From Sipunculus nudus (Eukaryota; Annelida; Sipuncula; Golfingiida; Sipunculidae), in the NCBI GenBank assembly GCA_026874595.1, contig CM049318.1, forward strand, positions 61,042,250-61,106,249: a DNA stretch of 64,000 bases, read 5' to 3'. A program made the position numbers and the translations under genes. The notes beneath the pieces are model-generated. The model had not been told where the DNA came from. It searched no databases and saw only the letters and a program-made list of their open reading frames with translations. Shown here one piece after another: positions 8,931-17,866 of this stretch (the stretch's first letter is position 1; each line of letters starts with the position of its first letter).

Positions 8931-9494
8931 ATTGAACCGGAAAAAGTATTGGAATTTACAACAGTGCCAAAAAAATTATTAGGAAAGGTCATTTTAAATC
9001 GAAATAAATCGTGGGCAAATAACGGAACATCAAAAAGTACATGGCCCAACTGGGAACGTTTAACGATGAGTTACGAATTTGAAAAAGTAAATTACATGTC
9101 AGAATCCCGTACGTTTATGCTTTCGTGCAATTTAATTACACCTAGCTATATTTGGGGACGCGAAGATCAAGAAAGCCGTGCGGATATGTACCCGTTGTTA
9201 GTCTGGCCGTCTGGGGCACGTGGACATTACGAACCGAAACGTTTAAAATTTTTCCCGGTGCAACCGACTCAAGAAACCAATGTCGTTATTTTTAAATTGC
9301 AAGATATGGATTCCCATCACACGTTAATGTTAGAAAAAGGGAACGTGGTAGTCGGATTACTTTTCCGGTATAACCCCACACCCAAGCACAGTATATTTTA
9401 TCAACCAATCGCGTATCCCCGTCGTTTGGACGAGTCTTCTGATTGGTCCGATATGATCCAGTCGTATGACATGAGCTACCCGTCTTTCTATTGA
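8931..9494 (+). CDS. C-terminal part of the W-E-V capsid-associated protein
   Basis: The open frame starts after TAA 8928-8930. The first start-like codon is a TTG at 8949 and there is no early ATG, which argues for a displaced continuation rather than an independent gene. It ends with a basic/aromatic segment (GLLFRYNP) comparable with the ends of the other two W-E-V proteins, where a large hydrophobic residue, F and K/R precede a proline. The middle contains a conserved-looking SCNLITPSYIWG stretch. The stop lies 12 bp before a TATA box. Confidence 0.6.
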   Translation: MEPEKVLEFTTVPKKLLGKVILNRNKSWANNGTSKSTWPNWERLTMSYEFEKVNYMSESRTFMLSCNLITPSYIWGREDQESRADMYPLLVWPSGARGHYEPKRLKFFPVQPTQETNVVIFKLQDMDSHHTLMLEKGNVVVGLLFRYNPTPKHSIFYQPIAYPRRLDESSDWSDMIQSYDMSYPSFY

Positions 9495-9503
9495 GCAGGA
9501 GGC

Positions 9504-9513
9504 TATATAAACG
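9504..9513 (+). promoter_or_regulatory. TATA box (TATATAAACG)
   Basis: It lies 42 bp upstream of the ATG at 9546, just after the preceding stop. A second TATAAAGG at 9526-9533 is too close to the ATG to be the main box. Confidence 0.65.
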
Positions 9514-9545
9514 CGGTCCAAATTTTATAAAGGCATGGTGAAAAG

Positions 9546-10214
9546 ATGGATTTCACATCACAAGCCGACAAATATGCGCCTTCGTACGCATCGAGTTCCG
9601 GTTTTAACAAACCTGCTGTGAATTTTGCTTGTAATTTATTGTTCAATTGGGTAAAAGGAAACGTCCCTTTACCGAAATCGCAAGTGGATTTACTATATAA
9701 GTACGACATCGATACATTAGTCACTCCTGAATCTTCTTACCAGGAACGTAAAAAGTTTTTAACTAAAACAGAACAAGGACGTAAAATCCGGGAATTTTTA
9801 TCAAAAGAATTATGCAAAAATTGGTGTACAAAGAAACCGGAGAAGGACCCCCCACCCAATTCGAAACCCCGTTCACAGAAAAACAATCATCCGGAAGACG
9901 AGTTTTACGAGACACTGCCCGAAGACAGGTACGATCCCCTCCCCGCCGAAGAACAATATCACGAAGAAAACGGCGAGTACCCGTACCCCGAACCTATTCC
10001 TACCGTGATCCGTCCCCGCCGTCCCCAAGGGGGACGGAGGAGGAGGAGGTACGCCCCGTATACCATCCCACGCCGTCCCGTATATTACGAAGAGGACGAG
10101 GAATATTCAGAAACGTCCGAACCACAAGAGGAGGAGGAGGAGGAGGAAGTTCCCGTGGAAGAGATTTGGGAAGAAATGGACGAACCCCCGAGACAAAGGA
10201 GAAGAAAGACATAA
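9546..10214 (+). CDS. Unknown 222-residue protein with Pro/Arg and acidic C-terminal half
   Basis: The first 95 residues look globular (FACNLLFNWVKG, then a Lys-rich helix with Cys at KELCKNWC). The remainder is disordered: Pro-rich, then RRPQGGRRRRR, then a long Glu run, then Arg-rich. The alternation of a poly-basic and a poly-acidic block is unusual. An overlapping frame (9812-10261) is a shadow. The integrase gene follows after about 50 bp. The function is not recognised. Confidence 0.65.
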   Translation: MDFTSQADKYAPSYASSSGFNKPAVNFACNLLFNWVKGNVPLPKSQVDLLYKYDIDTLVTPESSYQERKKFLTKTEQGRKIREFLSKELCKNWCTKKPEKDPPPNSKPRSQKNNHPEDEFYETLPEDRYDPLPAEEQYHEENGEYPYPEPIPTVIRPRRPQGGRRRRRYAPYTIPRRPVYYEEDEEYSETSEPQEEEEEEEVPVEEIWEEMDEPPRQRRRKT

Positions 10215-10218
10215 AAAC
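10210..10218 (+). promoter_or_regulatory. Weak TATA-like box (CATAAAAAC) before the integrase
   Basis: It overlaps the upstream TAA stop and is 55 bp before the ATG at 10265. It departs from the consensus, so confidence is low. Confidence 0.3.
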
Positions 10219-10264
10219 CCGTAACGTCAAACGTGAAGTGGATTTTTATTTTCCTTTTTAGACA

Positions 10265-11324
10265 ATGGAGAAGGCTTTTGAAAAAGGTCCGTACGCTTTT
10301 ACGGGCGATGCTAAAAAACTAGCTCAAAGAGCTGGCGTTTCTCGGGGAAAAAGCAGCAGAATTTTTAGGACGGCAAAATGCGTACACGTTGTTTAAACCG
10401 GTCCGTCGAAAATACAGGCGAAGTAAAACGTTGGTAGGAGGTCTCGACGCCCAGTGGCAGGGGGATTTAGCTGATATGCAAAAATTAGCGCATTACAATA
10501 AAAATTACCGGTACATTTTAACGGTCGTGGATATTTTATCGAGGTATGCTTGGGCGGTGCCATTAAAAGATAAATCGGGCATTCATGTGAAAAATGGGTT
10601 GGAATCTATTTTCAAATCCAGTAAAAGGATCCCTCAAAAATTACAAACGGATGAAGGGTTAGAATTTCGGAATAAACAAGTTCAAGAATTAATGCACGAT
10701 CATGATATCACATGGTTTGCAACAAGAAACCGGGACGTGAAAGCAAGTTTAGTGGAACGGTTTAACCGTACGTTAAAACGACGTTTGTTTGCAGCCATGA
10801 CCCATCATAATACCCGGCAATGGTTGAACGATTTACCTCAAGCTATTGACGAATACAATTCCCGCCCGCACACATCCCATGGCATGGCCCCGAAAGACGT
10901 GACATCGAAAAATCAAAGCAAAGTATGGCGGATTTTATACGGGCATCCAAAAGATTTACACCGGGAAACATCCAATAAGAATATATTTAAACCGGGGACC
11001 AAAGTGGTATTAAGCAGTGTGAAGAAAAATACATTTGCTGAACGGGGGTACATTCCCCGTTGGACGGAAGAAACGTTTACGGTAAAACGGATGTATCCAG
11101 AAGTCGGGGGTGTGGACGTGTACGAAATTGAAGATGAAGAAGGAGAACGTATAAAAGGTCGATTTTACCGGGAAGAATTACAAAAAGTAAGTACACCCCG
11201 TCCGGCTAAAGTAGAAGAAAAAGTATTAGAACGCAAAAAAGGATGGAAATTGGTGAAATGGAGAGGGTATCCGGAAAAATACAGCACATGGGTAAAAATA
11301 AAAAAACGGCGTGGTGCTCGATAA
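10265..11324 (+). CDS. Retrovirus-like DDE integrase with C-terminal chromodomain, frameshifted near the N-terminus
   Basis: The long frame (ATG 10389 to TAA 11322-11324) holds the catalytic core: Asp in WQGDL (residue 26 of that ORF), Asp in LQTDEG (88) and Glu in SLVERFNR (123), giving a D-x61-D-x34-E triad. Near the end, KLVKWRGYPEKYSTW is a chromodomain core. A family-typical N-terminal segment begins at ATG 10265 in another frame and moves into the catalytic frame by a +1 shift within GGGGAAAAA (10344-10352). Polinton integrases insert the element and create 6-bp target duplications. The triad is intact; the frame break is the only visible lesion. The 3' end overlaps the small membrane protein gene. 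Confidence 0.92.
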
Positions 11325-11533
11325 GTTTAGCGTTGTTTATTACCCAATTATCGATCATATCTATTTTAATCATTACGGCATTAACTATTTTAGCGGGGAA
11401 TTTTTGCAATCCGGAAGACAGGACATACTGGGCAGGAGTGTTATCAGCTTCGGCGGGGTATATTATGCCGACCCCGAAACTGAAACGTATAAAAAGAGGT
11501 ATGGAAAATGAATCGGGTATTCCGTTTGAATAA
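11288..11533 (+). CDS. Small Polinton membrane protein
   Basis: The ATG at 11288, inside the integrase 3' end but in another frame, is preferred to an upstream non-ATG start. The 81-residue product has one strong hydrophobic segment (about residues 10-35), then a Cys and a W-A-G-x-L-S-A-S-x-G-Y-x-x-P-x-P-K pattern that I associate with short transmembrane ORFs beside Polinton integrases. The stop overlaps the next ATG (TAATG). The role is unknown; it is probably a virion or host membrane protein. Confidence 0.65.
   Translation: MGKNKKTAWCSISLALFITQLSIISILIITALTILAGNFCNPEDRTYWAGVLSASAGYIMPTPKLKRIKRGMENESGIPFE
11488..11496 (+). promoter_or_regulatory. TATA box (TATAAAAAG)
   Basis: It lies 45 bp before the ATG at 11533, within the end of the membrane protein gene. 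Confidence 0.5.
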
Positions 11534-12087
11534 TGCGGGCCAGATTAACCACAGCGACGGGGTTTGGGACCCGTGGAATACGAACACGGGCCGGTTTATT
11601 GGGCGGGGGGCAATATAAATTGAATACCAATTTGATGCAAGCTGTAAATATTAAACCCAATACAGCGTTCATTCGACCGCAACCTCTACCGATGCAAGGG
11701 AAAAAAGGTAGTGTGCCTTTAGTTCCGGAAGACATGTTATTTTCTCAGGGCTACCATGTCGAAAAACCCAGGATCGATTTTGAAAGAATGGGTGTAGGTC
11801 CTCCGACTGATGCCCAGCAACTGGATGCCGCCATGTACAACCAGTTTAAGAAAAATTATTTAGCTCCACATGCGACTTATTTGCCTTATGAAGAACGCTT
11901 CCAGTTACCGTTCCGTCAGATGCAAGAACAAGACCAATCGCCTTACGGGACTTTAGCTTACCCGGCCGAGATGTTTGGTGCTGTGGAAGAAGAACCGTTA
12001 GTGTACCAGGAAGATTATGAGGAAGAACCCCCATTAAAACGGGAACGGCGAGAAGTCAGAAAAAAGCGGGTCAAATTGTACTATTGA
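11533..12087 (+). CDS. Unknown 184-residue protein, candidate minor virion component
   Basis: It has an Arg/Gly-rich N-terminus, an ordered middle with many P, Y and F residues, an acidic stretch (EEEP, EDYEEEPP) near residue 150 and a basic tail ending in KRVKLYY. The ATG overlaps the upstream stop by one base. The length and charge layout resemble small structural proteins, but no family is recognised. Confidence 0.6.
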   Translation: MRARLTTATGFGTRGIRTRAGLLGGGQYKLNTNLMQAVNIKPNTAFIRPQPLPMQGKKGSVPLVPEDMLFSQGYHVEKPRIDFERMGVGPPTDAQQLDAAMYNQFKKNYLAPHATYLPYEERFQLPFRQMQEQDQSPYGTLAYPAEMFGAVEEEPLVYQEDYEEEPPLKRERREVRKKRVKLYY

Positions 12088-12095
12088 GCAAAAAG

Positions 12096-12104
12096 TATAA
12101 AAGG
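12096..12104 (+). promoter_or_regulatory. TATA box (TATAAAAGG)
   Basis: It lies 42 bp upstream of ATG 12138 and nine bases after the previous stop. Confidence 0.7.
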
Positions 12105-12137
12105 CCAGCACAGAAACGGTTAAGCAATCGTTTCATC

Positions 12138-12293
12138 ATGAAACGTGCAAAGAAACAGAAGCTTTCGTCAGGCAAAGCCGTAAAACGAAATTTGACGAGC
12201 ATCAATACCCTCAAGGACAAAGGGTATATATATTTAGCAAGACGTAATTATTCTAAGTGGTACGGAGGTCGAACATGGTACACTCAAAATTAA
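12138..12293 (+). CDS. Small basic 51-residue protein
   Basis: I chose ATG 12138 over the TTG-started longer ORF because the TATA box at 12096 would sit inside the longer form. The product starts MKRAKKQKLSSGK and is Lys/Arg/Tyr-rich with a YARRNYSKWYGG-like middle. It is a candidate nucleoprotein. It overlaps the next gene by 19 bases. Confidence 0.5.
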   Translation: MKRAKKQKLSSGKAVKRNLTSINTLKDKGYIYLARRNYSKWYGGRTWYTQN

Positions 12294-12709
12294 AATGTAA
12301 ACGCAAATTAAAACATAAAGTGAAAAAAACGAAAAATCAATATGAAAAGGCCAAAAAACAAATTCGTAAAGATGCTAAAGAATGTTTTGACAAGAATGAA
12401 CCTCGTCCTCAGTGGTATCAGAAATTAATGAACCCTTTAACGGGCGGAACTCCTGGGCAAAAAGGCGAGTACCGTCCGGTAAGAACTGGTGTGCAAGAAA
12501 AATGGTTACGTAGAATCCCTGGACGGTTTACTCAACCTGGCGAGACTCGACGTGAACCTTATACTGCGGGTACGGTTTATGACAGTTATGTCCCCACTGC
12601 TTCAGAAGAACGTGAACCGTCCTTGATTATGACCCCGAGACCCCGTCCCTCACCAGTGATCACTCGGGAAGTCGGTGAAGACGGGTACTATAACATTCAA
12701 CCTATATAA
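12275..12709 (+). CDS. Basic 144-residue protein
   Basis: The ATG is at 12275 (the longer ORF begins with GTG). The first 45 residues are Lys-rich and helical (KLKHKVKKTKNQYEKAKK); the rest is Pro/Arg/Glu with no recognised fold. The stop TAA (12707-12709) is inside the next TATA box. It is one of a run of small basic ORFs that could form the DNA core of the particle (inference). Confidence 0.55.
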   Translation: MVHSKLKCKRKLKHKVKKTKNQYEKAKKQIRKDAKECFDKNEPRPQWYQKLMNPLTGGTPGQKGEYRPVRTGVQEKWLRRIPGRFTQPGETRREPYTAGTVYDSYVPTASEEREPSLIMTPRPRPSPVITREVGEDGYYNIQPI

Positions 12710-12711
12710 AG
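12703..12711 (+). promoter_or_regulatory. TATA box (TATATAAAG) overlapping a stop codon
   Basis: It lies 37 bp before ATG 12740 and includes the stop of the preceding gene. Confidence 0.6.
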
Positions 12712-12739
12712 CAAAAACTTTTAGGGGAACCAAACAATT

Positions 12740-12907
12740 ATGGCGCGTGGACGCAAACGAAAAGACGATAGTGAGCTGAAACGGCCACGGGGACGGCCGT
12801 TGAAAAAAGAAAAAACACCCCCGAAATCACCAAAAAGGAAAGAACGGGAAAAAAAGAAACGAAAGTCTTTGAAACGAAAAAAGGACCGAAAATGGTCAGT
12901 ATATTAA
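12740..12907 (+). CDS. 55-residue AT-hook-like basic protein
   Basis: This short ORF starts MARGRKRKDD and contains KRPRGRPLKK at residues 14-23, a classic AT-hook core (PRGRP flanked by basics), followed by almost uninterrupted Lys/Arg to the end. About half of the residues are K or R. AT-hooks bind the minor groove of AT-rich DNA, so a genome-condensing or accessory DNA-binding role is likely. It is preceded by a well-placed TATA box. It overlaps the next ORF by 16 bases. Confidence 0.6.
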   Translation: MARGRKRKDDSELKRPRGRPLKKEKTPPKSPKRKEREKKKRKSLKRKKDRKWSVY

Positions 12908-14377
12908 AGAAATTAGCCCCACCGAAAAAACCACCCGGCCGGCCGGATTTCCGTGTTTTAAATCAGACCCAACCAATGACTTACCGGTTAAAAAGTCCAA
13001 CCCGCTACCCACCACCTACAGCTACCGTCAGCAAACGTCCACCCAGCCCGGTACCAGTACCTAGCCCCGAATTTAAAAAAATTAATTGAAACAGCAACGG
13101 CCGATTTCAGTGAAATTGAGCTTTACTTGCACGGGAGTACTGTTCAAGAAACCGAAAATTTATACCGGACTCAAGAACGTCAACCCGGTAAACCTTTACC
13201 ACCATCTCAAAACCCCCCACCCGAACCTGTCCCTGCGGTCGCACAGAAACCTGTTCCGGTCACATTTGCCCGGTTTTCTCCTTTAAGCAGAGCAAAACCT
13301 TCTCCTAAACCACAACCTAAAACTAACCGACCCCGTTTAGTTCCTAAAATCCCCGGAGGAGACAATGTTGTGCGAGGAAAAAGCGGGGTCCGAATGAAAT
13401 TAGCATTAAAAAAACCTAAACCGAGTGATGCGGTAAAACGGCTCCTCTTTACAGATAAACCCCCTCAACCACCACCTAAACCACCGACTCCACCACCCCC
13501 GTTACGGCTACCGACTCCTCCGAAACCGTTAATCCGCCCTATTCCTCCACCGGTCAATACGTTAGTGAGTACGACCATGTTACCAATAATGAGCGTGAAA
13601 GCACAACCATTGGTCCCTCCAAAAACAAGATCCAGTGAAACCGATACCCGTGAAATCGAAATGCAAACAGATATGCCCGTGAGAGCGACAGTCGGGACCC
13701 AATCGTTAGTGCCTACCAACGAAATGGCCATTCAAACCCGTCCGACAGTGGGTGAAGGTATAGCCACGCAAACTGAAGATCCCGGGGATAAAATCGACAG
13801 CGGGACCCAAGCGGGACCGGGCTTAGGTATCCCACCCCCGAATGCGCACGTGTTAAAAAGCGATGTTAAAGAATCGTTCCGTCGGAATGCTAGTATTTTA
13901 AAACATTTAGCTGCACAACCGAAAAGCATTTTAATGGATCAAACTTTACGTAAAGAAACGTTCAGCACTTCCCCCGATGAATTTATTCGAATGATCGCTT
14001 TAGCGTTAGCTATAATCTCAGAAACGTTATTATGTATCCGGGAAGAATTGAAAAACGATAATATGGCCTTTTGGCAATTTGTAGCTTCTCGAGGCGATAT
14101 TCCTCCGTATTACCGGGTGGATCGTAATTTAGCTCAAACCGTTTCTAAACACACGGGATTACCGGCGAACACAGTACGTAATTTATCCAACAGTATCGGG
14201 AAATGGGAATCGGTGAATGCTAGAACCATCGATGTGGCTCGAGAATCGTTAGAAAACCCATCGGGTCGGACATGGTATTTAAGGTTGATTTTAGAAAATA
14301 CCCATGATCAAGAATTTACGGATTTGATCATTTTAGCTTTAAAATATTTCGCCGGGATAATGGATGAAATAGTATAA
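12892..14377 (+). CDS. Pro-rich protein with globular C-terminal domain, frameshifted at an A7 run
   Basis: The N-terminal frame (ATG 12892) is Pro/Lys-rich and stops at 13087-13089, just after seven A at 13075-13081. The frame entered by a +1 shift there is open without an ATG through a sensible helical segment (LIETATADFSEIELYL) and on to TAA 14375-14377. One gene with one shift is the simplest reading. Residues are Pro-rich for about 250 codons, then a roughly 170-residue ordered domain follows (from about 13850), with hydrophobic helices and the end NTHDQEFTDLIILALKYF. I do not recognise it; its place directly before the capsid genes suggests a structural role. The stop overlaps the next TATA box. 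Confidence 0.6.
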
Positions 14378-14381
14378 ATAG
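14373..14381 (+). promoter_or_regulatory. TATA box (TATAAATAG) of major capsid gene 1
   Basis: It lies 42 bp before ATG 14415 and contains the stop of the preceding gene. Confidence 0.7.
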
Positions 14382-14414
14382 CATAAGGTATCAGTTTTAT
14401 CATTGTCAATCAAG

Positions 14415-16017
14415 ATGGTAGACGCCGCCACAGACATCGTCCAGCAAACCGCCTTGTTTGCTGGTGGAACGAAACAAGATTCTATTTTACAAGGGCGATG
14501 GGTCATAGTCGATCCTTTAACACCTTCGTACAAAACCGGAGGCCCCATCACTTTTTTTATCAGCGGGAATTCGTCCGAGTATATCGATTTGACAAATACC
14601 ATGCTGGTGGTGAAAATGGGTATTTTCAACCAAGCCGGCAACCCGTGTCAAAAAGTCACTCAGGATTTCGTATCACCGGTCAATAATATTATTCATACTA
14701 TTTGGCGGCAAGTCAATATTAAATTGAATGGGACTGAATTGAATACACAAGATAACATGTACATGTACCGGGCGTATTTGGATAATTTATTAGGGTACAA
14801 TAAAGGATACAAAGAAACCTGTTTATCCGGCATGACAGGTTGGTTTAAAGATACACCTGGTAAATTCGATGAATTGCCACGGGCGATGGATAGTAGCAAA
14901 GATTACAGCAAGTCCACCGCCGGCACCGGCGGATTACACGACTGGAGCACGGACGACGGCGGGGGGAAAACCTCATACGAAAAGTACTCGTTCGATAAAA
15001 CCACGTCAAGTTCGACGAGCGCAGGGAAGGAAATCTACCAGACGGTGATCATTCCGTCCGCCAACGGGGAAATTGGTTTAACTAAAAATACTGCCATTAA
15101 AGAATCAATTTTAACGGCGGCTTTAGGAAAAAATTATGGCATTTTAAATCGGTTTTTACAATTTTTTCCTAAAAACAATGAATTGTGCACGAACAGTGAA
15201 CGTTCTAAACAAATAACTTTTAAAGCCCCAATCCATAGCGATATTACCAACCAGAAAAAAACTGTTACCCAATGGTGTTGATTTGACACTTGAATTTGAT
15301 TTTACCGGATCCACCGAATTTCCTATCATGCAAATAGGAGGAAAAAATAATCAATTGAAAATTATGAATATGTACCTGGATGTCCGAAAAGTGCAACCGT
15401 CTCACCGTTTTCAACAAGCAGTTGTAGCGAATTTAGCCAGAATTATGCCTATTCGCTATCCTTTGAAACATACATTTATGAGAAGCCATAATTTACCCGT
15501 AAGTGGTACTCAGGCGACATTGACCAATATGTTACAAGGGCAAATGCTACGTCGAATGGTATTTGCTTTTGTCGAAAGTAAAGCTTTAGCTGGAGATGAA
15601 ACGAAAAACCCCTATAAATTAAAAGATTTAGGTGTCAATAAAGTTCAAGTGTATATGAACGGCCATCCCGTTCCGTCACAGCCGTACGAACCAGATTGGG
15701 ATAAAGATTGGAAACGGGAATATATTGATTTTTTAAATAATATCGGAGTGGTCCGTGGCGGGCTTGGTGTAGATATTTCTTATCAAGAGTTTAGGCAAGG
15801 GTATACGGTGTTTGCCATGGATATTTCGCCGACTTTGGCATCGGATGAAAAATACATTCAAGACCCGACTGTAGGGGTATTAAGAATGGATTTAGGGTTC
15901 AAAGACCAAACAGCGTTGGCTGAACAACATATGGTCATCGTTTACTACGAAATGGATGGGGAAGTGACTATTGGGCAATCACGAGAAGTATTGAAATCGT
16001 ATACCTTAAAAGTATAA
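14415..16017 (+). CDS. Major capsid protein paralogue 1 (frameshifted at an A7 run)
   Basis: The N-terminal part is about half identical to the adjacent intact paralogue: both share GGTKQDSI, PSYKTGGP, FVSPVNNI, NMY-x-YRAYL and TGWFKDTPGKF. The frame stops at 15279-15281, shortly after seven A at 15255-15261; a +1 shift there enters the frame that carries the rest (YLDVRKVQP, PIRYPLKH, VRGGLGVDISYQ) to TAA 16015-16017. It is similar to uncharacterised F54H12.2-type invertebrate proteins, which are Polinton capsid proteins with a predicted double jelly-roll. ATG 14415 is chosen over TTG 14403 because of the TATA spacing. A Ser/Thr/Gly-rich, GC-rich loop at 14890-15030 has no counterpart in the paralogue. 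Confidence 0.85.
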
Positions 16018-16021
16018 AAGG
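16013..16021 (+). promoter_or_regulatory. TATA box (TATAAAAGG) of major capsid gene 2
   Basis: It lies 42 bp before ATG 16055 and overlaps the stop of capsid gene 1. Confidence 0.72.
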
Positions 16022-16054
16022 CATTTTTCATTTCACAAATGAATTAGTTCCATC

Positions 16055-17716
16055 ATGGACGGGGGTGGCGATCTCGTTCAAAACACGGCATTATTTACTG
16101 GAGGCACGAAACAAGATTCTATCTCACAAGGACGAACGGTTAAAATCGATTCTTTAACCCCTTCGTACAAAACTGGAGGTCCCGTTGAATTTGTTATCAA
16201 TGGGGATAGTAATGAATATATCGATTGGGCCAATTCTTTTATGATCGTTAAATTAAAAATAACCACGCAGGCGGGTCACCCATGTCAAAAATGGCTGACC
16301 GATTTTGTTTCTCCCGTGAACAATATTGTTCACAGTTTATGGAAACAAGTCAGAATGGAAATGGAAGGAACGGAATTGAATACGTTGGATAACATGTATG
16401 CCTATCGAGCCTATTTAGAAAATTTACTTTCATTTAATCAAGAATTTAAAGAAACTAGTTTATCGGCCATGACAGGGTGGTTTAAAGATACACCGGGAAA
16501 ATTCAATGCGTTTCCAGATACTACTAACTTTAAGACTAAAAACACGCATTGGGAAGAAACGATAAAGGGGGAAAAAAATAATGATAACAGTGCAAACAAA
16601 GATTTGTATGCATGGTCACGTGATGCAGCTAACAAAAACACCGAGTGTAGTGAAAAAAATAACAAAAATAAAATTGTGTGTAGTGATTGGCGTCCATACG
16701 TAAAAGTATTCTTTAGTAAAGATTCCAATTTAATTAAAGTTCGGTTTATTCCTACAGCGTTGGGACCTGTGGGTTTAGAAATAAAAGATGATAAAGCTAA
16801 ATATTCTATTTTAACCGCTTCGGTGGATAAAAATTACGGGATGTTAAACCGGTTTTTACAATTTTTCCCTAATAATGATCCTTTTTGTGAAAATACTGAA
16901 ATTTCACAAGAAATTACTTTTAAAGCTCCTATTCATGCAGATTTAACCACTCAAAGTAAATTTATTATTAATGGTGTTAATATTAAAGTGACTTTTGATT
17001 TTCAATCTAATCCACAATTTTATATTATGCGGGATTCTACAAACACTGGTGTCGCACAAAAAGGAGAATTAAAAATAACTAACATGTATTTGGATATACG
17101 TAAAGTTAAACCTGCTTTCCGGTTTCAACAAGCTGTGGAAGCTAATTTAAGTAAGGGGTTACCGATTCGGTACCCATTAAAACATTCCTTTATGCGTACT
17201 TATGATTTACCGACAAATGGCACCGAAGCGAATCTTGTAAATATGTTACAAGGTCAAATGCCCCGACGAATGATTTTTGGGTTTGTTAAAAGTTCTGCGG
17301 TTCGCGGGAATGAAAAAGAAAACCCTTATTTCTTCGATAATTTAAAAGCCAATAAAATACAAGTGTACATGAATAATTTTTCTGTACCTATTTTCCCATA
17401 TGAACCTAAATGGAGTAGGGATTGGAAACGGGAATATATTGATACATTAAACACGGTCGGAGTAGTGAGAGGGGCTTTGGGTGTGGATATTTCGTACCAA
17501 GATTACAGGAAAGGGTACACCTTTTTTGCAGTGGATTTTTCACCGACATTAGCATCGGATGAAAAATATATTCAGGATCCGATTGTAGGGGTATTGAGAA
17601 TGGAACTGGCATTTGAAACCACACTCACAAACCAACACACACTCATTGCATACTTTGAAATGGATGGTGAAATCACAATAGACAAATCACGTCAAGTTTT
17701 AAAATCCTTTATTTAA
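16055..17716 (+). CDS. Major capsid protein paralogue 2 (intact)
   Basis: This uninterrupted 553-codon ORF is homologous along its length to the preceding broken paralogue. Conserved blocks are GGTKQDSI near residue 14, FVSPVNNIVHSLWKQV near 85, TGWFKDTPGKF near 140, a variable Asn/Lys/Asp-rich loop at about 165-220, FFPNNDPFC near 272, and PIRYPLKHSFMR and GVVRGALGVDISY in the C-terminal half. Tandem capsid genes could form a mixed shell or serve different vertices, or one may replace the other after damage. It is convergent with the minus-strand gene at 17867-19874, with only 150 bp between them. Confidence 0.88.
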   Translation: MDGGGDLVQNTALFTGGTKQDSISQGRTVKIDSLTPSYKTGGPVEFVINGDSNEYIDWANSFMIVKLKITTQAGHPCQKWLTDFVSPVNNIVHSLWKQVRMEMEGTELNTLDNMYAYRAYLENLLSFNQEFKETSLSAMTGWFKDTPGKFNAFPDTTNFKTKNTHWEETIKGEKNNDNSANKDLYAWSRDAANKNTECSEKNNKNKIVCSDWRPYVKVFFSKDSNLIKVRFIPTALGPVGLEIKDDKAKYSILTASVDKNYGMLNRFLQFFPNNDPFCENTEISQEITFKAPIHADLTTQSKFIINGVNIKVTFDFQSNPQFYIMRDSTNTGVAQKGELKITNMYLDIRKVKPAFRFQQAVEANLSKGLPIRYPLKHSFMRTYDLPTNGTEANLVNMLQGQMPRRMIFGFVKSSAVRGNEKENPYFFDNLKANKIQVYMNNFSVPIFPYEPKWSRDWKREYIDTLNTVGVVRGALGVDISYQDYRKGYTFFAVDFSPTLASDEKYIQDPIVGVLRMELAFETTLTNQHTLIAYFEMDGEITIDKSRQVLKSFI

Positions 17717-17866
17717 AAAACGTCACATATTACTAAATGCAATTATATTTTTATTATTTTTTAACTACACTCAGTGATTTTATCTTTGAATGTATTTTTA
17801 TCATTATTTAACTTTACTTCATTTCTTCATAATGCGTGTTTACATTTTACAGTTCAGTAGTCTTTG

